A stretch of 64,000 nucleotides of DNA from Amoebidium appalachense (taxonomy: Eukaryota > Ichthyosporea), in contig CAVNZM010000004.1 of the NCBI GenBank assembly GCA_963693365.1, forward strand, positions 11,036,001 through 11,100,000. The letters run 5' to 3'. Shown here one piece after another: positions 57,423 through 64,000 of this stretch; position 1 is the stretch's first letter, and each line of letters begins with the position of its first letter. Under the pieces are notes generated by a model. It saw nothing but the letters and a program-made list of their open reading frames with translations. It did not search any database and was not told the DNA's origin. A program made the translations under genes and the position numbers.

Positions 57423-58480
57423 GGGTTGGGAAATCCCAATTCGCTCAATGCAATATATAATGGTGTGTTTGGATCCCCTCCCCCTCCCCCCCCTCCCGGT
57501 GTGCCAAGCGCCATTCCTCGTCATTCAAGTGTAACAGTTCCCAAAATGTAACAGCAAAATCCAACACAATTTGATCGGCCAGTCTACCATGTAAAAGCCG
57601 TAGACGAAACCTACCGACTACGCATGCGGTATGTTCTGCATTACGCAACCACCCGCTCATACACGCCAAGCACTTGGAGTCCTTGGGTCCGGTGCATGTC
57701 ATCTGCGTGCAGTATTGAAGAGGGGTGCATTTGTCGCAGTCGGATTTGGAAGAGTTGAAGTATGAGCCAGCAGCACAACTGCACGTGTAGTCGGTGGCAG
57801 ACGTGTTGGTGCAATTGCCATTGGCACACACACCGATGCAGGGGTTTGCTGTGGATTTGAGTGTGAAAAGGCTTAATCTTTGGAACTATGGTAACGAGCA
57901 TCTAGTTTCGAAGTCAAGTATTGGATCGTCTATGGTGATCACATGCAAAACAGATCATTTTGCTTGTTAGATACCACCCAGCCTGAGGCTGCCCCACGAC
58001 CTGCCATAAAAGATGTACATTGATTTAATTTGGCACAAAACAAACAGCTATGTAAACAAGGAAACCAACTGAGCAATTGTTGTGTCGAAGTTTAAGCATG
58101 GCTGATGCAAACATGTACAGGGGTATAGACTTACCATCCACACAACCACTTTTGTCTGCATTTGGTTTCCAGCCGTGCTCACACTGGCTGCATGTGGAGC
58201 TATAAAACCCAGTACACAGCAGGGCATCACTCAGACAGTGGGCGATGGTGGAGCAATTATCACAGTCCTCCTTTCCATAATCGAAATATGTGCCGTTAGA
58301 ACATCTGCACGTGTAATCAGTGCCATTGGAGGTGAGGCGACAATCACCGCCCACACAAACCTTGGAGCAGTAGTCTGGTTTGGGTGATGGTGATGTCAGA
58401 CATCGAGCTTGCAGGGACAGGAATCGGTTCAATGTATGTAGCAATTTATCATACATATCTCATCTACTCTGCCACTGCCA

Positions 58481-58516
<36 letters not shown>

Positions 58517-59709
58517 ACACACACACCATCTTTTGTTTTTTCACTACTATGAAAATTCTTGTATAACCTTAAGTTTCATTAACGTGATGTCATTAGTTGC
58601 TTCCATGCAAATGCTTTTCCATTTATCCTTCTCTGTCCTCCCCCCCCCCCCCCCCCCCCCTTTTTTTTTTCGTCCACAACGCCCCTGAGGGGCCCCATCA
58701 CAATGATTATTAGTATTATTCTTAAAAGTTATCGTATACCGAGGACGTAGTTATTCTTTTCTCTCATCTCGTATATCTTTGTTCATATGGATTAAATATG
58801 AATATAAAGATAATTCTTTGAACGAAGTTTTCCATGCCATGATTCACCTCATACTGGATATGCAAGCTGCCAGTCCCCCCTCTCCTCTGTCCCCTTCCCC
58901 CCCCCCCCCCCCCCCCCCCCGCCCCCCCGTCCCAACCACCCACACAAAAACACACACACATTGATGGTGAAGGTCCTCGCAATCGCTTAAAGCTTTACAC
59001 CTCCCCTTGGCTCTTATTCTCCTGTTGGTAAGTGGCATGTATGGGGGTATCAGGCATTCATTTGGCAACCATCTAATAAAACAATGAGTAATGTTATTGC
59101 AGATTGCAAGAAAAAGTTGAGTCCGATATAATCTCAAATGCAATCACACCACACGTCGATTTCGTGTACCTACCAATCCAGCACTGTGTCGAATCGGGAT
59201 TCGGATAATACCCTTCAAGACAAAGCCCACAAGTTGAGTTTTCTGGGCCCGTACAACGGAGCATCCCGTCTTTGCAGGATTGAATGGGTGTACAGGTCAC
59301 ACAGTCTGTACTTGTGCTGGTACTAGTTCTGTTCGGATATTGACCGGGGGGGCATTCTTGGGCACCTGTGGTGGTGGGTAGCATGTTATGATCACATGAA
59401 AGGCAAGCCAAACCACGCCCTGAGACAAACAGACAAATATTATGCAGCATTGGGGGCTGAATCCGATCACATGCATGAGAGGGCGTATGTCGTGGTATTA
59501 CCACAAATCTCCTGCATTACACAAAGTGCGTTGACGTTCACTGGCAGGGCTAGCCTGGTTTTATCTAGTCAATCAGTCTCCTTGTGCCATCACTTAACGG
59601 GCAAAAAATGATTGGAGGACTGCATGGAATGGTACGTACCCACTGGTGGCAGTAGGTGTGCCCATAGTGCCACGGAAAGCGGCAATAAAACAGATGCAAA
59701 TCTCATCAT
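50539..59709 (-). CDS. Large modular cysteine-rich surface protein, phase-1 exons
   Basis: Thirteen minus-strand exons: 59709-59640, 59365-59174, 58374-58135, 57848-57615, 56894-56658, 56197-55961, 55003-54779, 54030-53911, 53275-53156, 52580-52322, 51952-51836, 51494-51375 and 50762-50539. About 797 aa if one frameshift is discounted. Exon 1 is a signal peptide ([20 protein letters not shown]). Exons 3-6 each encode one 78-80 residue module: an EGF-like half ([13 protein letters not shown] ... [11 protein letters not shown]) followed by a furin/VSP-like half (CTGPxxSxCxxCxxGW). Exons 8, 9, 11 and 12 encode 39-40 residue half modules. The last exon ends in [17 protein letters not shown], a membrane or GPI-anchor tail. 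Every intron is phase 1. Exon 10 has one G too many in a G8 run (52479-52486 region), which breaks the frame. This is probably an extracellular, disulfide-rich surface protein; its partner is unknown. Confidence 0.85.
52479..52486 (-). other. Frame-breaking G8 run in exon 10 of the large cysteine-rich gene
   Basis: Upstream of this run the exon reads FTCQCEG in the frame set by the preceding phase-1 intron. Downstream, the cysteine pattern ([29 protein letters not shown]) is in the next frame, which matches the following exons. Seven G instead of eight would restore a single frame. Confidence 0.75.
52692..53021. repeat. Tandem duplication, two units of about 165 bp
   Basis: Both units start CGTCCTCCT and contain GCTCCTGAGTTCCCCAGG. 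They end with GGGGGAACAAATGGGGAATC. It lies in the intron between exons 9 and 10 of the large cysteine-rich gene. The high similarity suggests a recent event. Confidence 0.8.
53277..53369. repeat. (GT)n array abutting a splice acceptor
   Basis: On the sense (minus) strand this is (CA)n running directly into the CAAG acceptor of the 53275-53156 exon. Confidence 0.9.
53635..53777 (+). repeat. G-rich block of several G runs
   Basis: About 140 bases that are nearly all G with single A, AGA or C interruptions. It is intronic. On the sense strand it is a long C-rich tract upstream of the 53275 exon. Confidence 0.9.
54611..54690. repeat. (GT)n microsatellite
   Basis: A pure array in the intron downstream, on the sense strand, of the 55003-54779 exon. 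Confidence 0.9.
55011..55085. repeat. (GT)n array next to a splice acceptor
   Basis: On the sense strand it is (CA)n ending about 8 bases before the CATACAG acceptor of the 55003 exon. Confidence 0.9.
55329..55450. repeat. (GT)n compound microsatellite
   Basis: GT arrays interrupted near 55400 and ending in GCGCGC. It is intronic to the large cysteine-rich gene. Confidence 0.9.
55554..55667 (+). repeat. Dispersed repeat, copy 3 (poly-G anchored)
   Basis: Follows a G run with TTTGAATGCGGAACACGG. Shares GGTACGAAGTACGCA, GGACACATGCAAAGGC and CAGTATGCGTCATAAGC with the copy at 2248-2367. It lies in an intron of the larger cysteine-rich gene. Confidence 0.7.
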
Positions 59710-61169
59710 CACAGACGGCTTGCCCAGCCTATGTACTTCAAAAAATGTAATACAGATCGAGTCACGCTAGTGCTGTTGTAGAGTTTAGCAAGTCCGTGCC
59801 GATCGCGAGTTTAGTGCGGCACAGCTGCCGTGTTGTAAACCTCTATACTAATTAATGGAAATGAATGATGTGTCTTTCTTGATAAATAGCATTTCTTGTA
59901 GATACCCAAACCTTATGCATGCAACTTTATGCATGTGTGCAGATCATGTGCATGGAGCTCTGAGCAGTTGTAGACAGGGTAAGTTAGGCCCACACTGCAC
60001 TCTTCAACTGTTCAAGTTCCAACCTGTAGACTATGAATGTCGAGTGTTTTTAAGTGTTCCAGCTCGGGCTGTTCCTTGTCTGTATGCTTCTGTGTTCGTT
60101 ATGACAAGTTGTGTATCCCTACTACAACGTCCCGAATATGGAAGCTTCGAACTAGTTTGGGATCATGTATCACATATGCATCGAAATATGTCTAAGGTTG
60201 ATAATTATTCTTTGTGTCCACGGCGGTTGTGATCACGAACTTCTGAGAAATAGCGTAGCGACGTCTGTTTTGAACTACACTTTGCTTATAAGAAGCTGCC
60301 ATATATAACCACGTATAAAATTGTTCGCGCCCGCGCACACAACCACCCCCTCGCTCAAAATCCTGCTCGTAGCACAAGTTCGCACCGCGCGGGGACCCGA
60401 TTTCGGTTGAATCGGTTCACCGTCCATCTGAGTCTGATTGGCTACGCGGTGAGCCGCTCTAAATGCGTATCTGGCCAATCAAAAGGCTCAAAGATGGCCA
60501 CAGGGTTCGAAATTTTGGTTTGGTGCCGCCGGCGCCCAGCGGACGGAAACGAAGAAAACGACTGACTACAGACAGAGCACAAAGCGGTTGGACGATGGCA
60601 AGGAATATGAATAAAAAATAATTGCTTGCGAGCTCGGAAACCGTTAGAGTAGAGCTGCCTAGGCTGCACACGTGTGCACATGTTTGAGGGAGAAGGGGGC
60701 AAATTCTTGCAAAGCAGAATGAGGCTTTAGCAAACAGGCAGTACATAATAATTGTTGCTCGGTGGCCGTCAGTCTTGACTGCACACACTTGCACGCATAT
60801 ACATGCGCACGGCAAGAAGAAAATTCAGGCAACTAAACATGCCTTCTAATTAAGTTTCAAAAGTCCCAATTCATGCACAACGTGGTCCCTCCCAGCCCTT
60901 CTCAAACCAGATGCAAGGCTGATGCAAGGCCCAAAAACAAACCAAAACCGTGGTTTATGTAAATGTCCTAGGTGGTAAACGATACATCTTATTGTTGCCC
61001 AAGCAACGGATGCACCACGCGCGGCGGGGAGGGGGGGGGGGGGGGGGGGGGGGAAGGGGGAGAGAGAGAGAGAGGGAGGGGGGGGGAGAGGGGAGGGGGA
61101 GGGCGGGGGCCGGACAACATGAACACGGAAGGAAGCAATGAAGCCCCATACCCTCCCCCCCCCCCTCCC

Positions 61170-61228
<59 letters not shown>

Positions 61229-61504
61229 CCCCCCCCCCTCCCCCCCCCCCCCCCCCCCCCCCCCGGGCGGCCAGTTCTTTAGCTGCCGTGTTTGGGCTTT
61301 TGAGTTCGACACCTCCTTTTGCGCCCATGTTCACTCCAACAAGCCTACTACTGCCCACAGTCACGCAGTGAGCAAGAAAGTTCAAAAGCTGGAACGTCCA
61401 GAGAACAATAAATTATTGCAAAGAACCATACCGAAGATTTCCTGCGGATGATCTTGAGGCTGGTGACAGGGTTTCCATATCCGACATAGCACACAGGGCA
61501 GCAA
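59710..61504. other. Intergenic region between two minus-strand genes
   Basis: Bases 59710-60850 are ordinary sequence. A TATATAACCACGTATAAAA stretch is near 60301. A purine-rich and G-run block (61020-61110), a CA array (61170-61225) and C runs follow. Minus-strand open stretches near 61300-61385 and 60860-61020 read naturally in places (NMGAKGGVELKSPNTAAKEL). They might be further exons of the right-hand gene, but no consistent splice chain was found. Confidence 0.4.
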
Positions 61505-62732
61505 TCAACCATCATGTGTTGGTGCCTTGCAAAAGTAGCTGTCGGCAGGTGGCCCCTTGATTTCGCCTACCACCAGTGATTTATTTTCCTGCACGAGGGG
61601 AAAAAAAAAGAGAGAGAGAGAGAGGGGGGGGGGGGGGGGGGGGGGGTTGGAGGGAGGGAGGGGGAGGAAGGGGGAAGGCGGGAGAATGGAGCCAGGGGAA
61701 GGGAGCAAGAGGTAAGTGGGTGAATAGAGCATCAGGCATCATTTTTGGCACACAGGTACCATTTTTGGCACACAATCACATGGGCACAATGGAAGTGCAT
61801 ACGAGTCATAGCTTTGGTATACAAACACGTGCGAGTCAGAGGGATGCAAACACACTCTTCAACGGTAAGCAGTGCGTAGGAAGGAAACAACAATGCCCAT
61901 ACTTGACACGCATCAATCCACCATCAAGAAAACGCAACATCAACAACACAATACAACCATCACCGTTCACCAAAATAAAAAAGAAAACCACCAATCACCA
62001 TGCTGCAACCCACCTTATCCCAAGTAAGTCCCATGAGTGGCATGTAGTACCTCAGTCTGCGCGCATGCACCTCCCTTCCCCTGCTTGCTGCAAGCCATGC
62101 AAGCAGGTGGGGGGTGGTCGTCTGCTCCCCGGCAGTGGCACGTTGGGTAATGTATGTGCGAATCGCCTGAATATCACTATCCGTAAAAACACGGTGTGGT
62201 GATGGCTTCTTACCCTGTGTGTATGTAGGAGGTTAAAATCATATAATGAGGGGTGTTGAGAGGGGATGGGAAGGGAAAGGGACAGGGGCATAATGATGGT
62301 GATAATGGTGTTAACAACGACGTGGGGAAAGAGCAGAACAATTGCAGACGGGAGGGGGGAGGGGGAGGGGGGGGGGGAGAGGTGGGCCAAAGGGAGAAGG
62401 CAGAAGGGCGAGGGGGGTGTGGGCTTTAGAAAGAGGGGATAAACAGATTGGAGTTGCAAGTTGAACAAGTGGCACTGTGGCAAAGCGCCGAAAAAGCCAA
62501 CAAAACCACTCTCGTTCCCTGCCCCCTCCCTCCTCCCTCCCCCAACCATCTCCACGAAAAAGGAAGGGGTTGGCAGAAGCAGAATGGAAGAAAACTTGAC
62601 AAGTGAAGTTAGTGAAGAAAGCCAGCAAGGGTGTAACCAGAACAACGTTATCCATAACAGAAGACGGGGGAAGGGGGGGGGGGGGGGGGGGGTAGGTCGT
62701 GGTGTTGGTGGTGTGTTTGTATGTGTGGATGT

Positions 62733-62763
<31 letters not shown>

Positions 62764-63029
62764 GGGGGAAGGAGGAAAATGGGAAGGGGGAAAGGGCAAG
62801 AAACCCCACTGGAGGAAGGCGGGAGAGTAGAAAGACAGCACATACCCTGTTTTCTGGTTGTGGTTCAGGTGCCTTACCACCCTCTTCCCTCCGCTCCCTG
62901 ACCAATGAAAGCACTCTGTTTCTGCCCACACAGCACAAATGGCCTGTTCGTGCGGCTGCAATCTCCGTACACGACAGGGAACGGGTGCCGGATGCTGGTG
63001 CTGCCTGTGTGTGTTTGTGTGCTTGTGGT

Positions 63030-63067
<38 letters not shown>

Positions 63068-63195
63068 GGGCGGGGGAGTGAGACCGAAAGAAAGGGAAAA
63101 ACCCGAGGTGCAAAGGAGAACAGATAACGGGGGGGGGGGGGGGGGGGGGGGGGGGGAAGGGTACAAGGGCGGGTTCGATACATTTAAATGTACGT

Positions 63196-63247
<52 letters not shown>

Positions 63248-64000
63248 CACAAACACAAACACACACACGCGCGCGCGCGCAACACACACAGACACAAAAC
63301 ACACATGCACACACACACACACACACACACAGGGATGGAGGTAGGAGAAGGAGAGAGAGAGAGAGAGACCACAGAGACGGGATAGGGAGCGAGAGAGGGA
63401 GATCTTGAGGGAGGGAGAGAAGGGGGAGGGGGAGGAGAAAGAGAGGGGGAAGGGGAGTGTGTGTGTGTGTGTGGTGGGGGGGGGGGGGGGGGGGGGGGGT
63501 GGAAGAGAGAGGGGGCGAAGGGGCCGCGGGGGTGGGGGGAAGGGTGTGGAACTTAAAGGGGAGGAGAGAAGGAAGAAAGGAGGGGAGGGGGCAGGGCCCG
63601 GGGGTTCATGATCAGCCGGGGGGGAGGGGGGCGGAGAGAGAGAATGGAGGGGGTGGGTGGTGGGCGGTGGGTGAGATGATTGGGAAGGTGGCAGGGTGAG
63701 GGGGCGGGGAGGCGGGGGGGAAGCACTTGTAGGATGTTACCGCTTGCCCACAGTGGACACAAAACAATATACGACCGAGAAACCCATACCTGTGTGGCTG
63801 CAACAGTTCCCTTTTCCTTTTGCTCCCTCTTCACCTCAGCAAGCGTCCGCTGGTAAACATTGACTAGGAGACTTATTTCTTCACCTGTTAAACGTCTCTT
63901 CTTTCTGATCTCTGGGGAAGGGGCTGGCGTGTCCCTACTACTACCCTTGGTCTTATTTGACTTTGCTCTCCGCCCTTTATGTTCTCTTCCTAGCGTTAAA
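61505..64000 (-). CDS. Helix-turn-helix protein resembling transposase N-termini (5' truncated by window)
   Basis: Minus-strand exons with phase-0 joins: 64000-63790 (continues beyond the window), 63004-62846, 62214-62014 and 61588-61505 (TGA). The exons read KRRLTGEEISLLVNVYQ, SCTEIAAARTGH plus RVLSLVRERREEGGK, GKKPSPHRVFTDSDIQAIR, then LRYYMPLMGLTWDK. The order (a first helix block, an HTH ending in an arginine/glutamate helix, a GKK linker, a D-x-x-I-R helix, a winged-helix block ending LGxxxxK) follows the DNA-binding N-terminal region of Tc1/mariner/IS630-type transposases and their host-derived relatives. No DDE catalytic domain follows before the stop in this model. Either the gene is a domesticated DNA-binding protein or the last exon is wrong and the catalytic exons are missing. 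Neighbouring introns carry GT arrays and G runs. Confidence 0.5.
63004..63066 (+). repeat. GT-rich stretch and G run next to a splice acceptor
   Basis: On the sense (minus) strand a C run is followed by CACACAAACACACACAG, which ends at the acceptor of the 63004-62846 exon. Confidence 0.8.
63198..63330. repeat. (CA)n microsatellite
   Basis: CA array with a GCGCGC step near 63268. It is intronic to the HTH gene, between the 63790 donor and the 63004 acceptor. Confidence 0.9.

Noticed and set aside
60459-60815. 118-codon minus-strand frame with hydrophobic stretches
   Set aside because: Starts within a TG/CA-rich region, with no conserved motif and no splice connection to either neighbouring gene.

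Overview
This window is nuclear DNA from a eukaryote. Coding sequence is broken into short exons that join in frame at GT-AG borders. Secreted proteins have signal peptides and hydrophobic C-terminal anchors. The DNA between exons is full of (GT)n/(CA)n arrays and uninterrupted G or C runs of up to 57 bases. I see no prokaryotic operons, rRNA, tRNA or CRISPR. The two most recognisable proteins, an ARID4-type Tudor protein and an aldo/keto reductase of the type common in animals, suggest a holozoan (an animal or a unicellular relative). That placement is an inference from remembered family patterns.

Layout, left to right. (1) 585-2813, minus: exons of an unidentified membrane protein that runs off the left edge. 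(2) 6695-19999, plus: a 13-exon chromatin gene encoding about 1870 aa, with an N-terminal ARID4/RBB1NT-like Tudor region, a chromo-barrel-like region, K/E-rich stretches, a poly-Q tract of about 260 residues and a P/G/Q-rich tail. (3) 20000-22881: a sparse region with two old coding remnants and a 25-bp repeat containing CRE octamers. (4) 22882-30661, minus: a 10-exon aldo/keto reductase with an intact catalytic tetrad. (5) 30662-35428: LINE-like DNA inside an unusual GATATATC-rich repeat, a poly-C tract and a CT array. (6) 35429-36891, plus: an intronless secreted beta-helix protein with Pmp-like FxxN/GGA repeats, broken by one frameshift. (7) 36892-40477: CA arrays and LINE fragments. (8) 40478-47880, plus: a secreted cysteine-rich protein, probably GPI-anchored. 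Its third intron holds a 2994-bp foldback element flanked by a 5-bp direct repeat. (9) 50539-59709, minus: a second, larger cysteine-rich surface protein of 13 exons, convergent with the first. (10) 61505-64000, minus: a helix-turn-helix protein resembling the N-terminal part of Tc1/IS630-type transposases, cut by the right edge.

The two cysteine-rich genes share a design. Each begins with a signal-peptide exon, continues with exons carrying whole cysteine modules, has only phase-1 introns, and ends in a hydrophobic tail. This is the architecture expected for growth by exon duplication. The most striking single object is the foldback element, whose tandem units each repeat a CCAAT/TATA/ATG arrangement followed by a 13-bp minisatellite.

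Exon coordinates were worked out by hand from reading frame and splice dinucleotides. Where they rest on one weak border I say so. No database search was possible.
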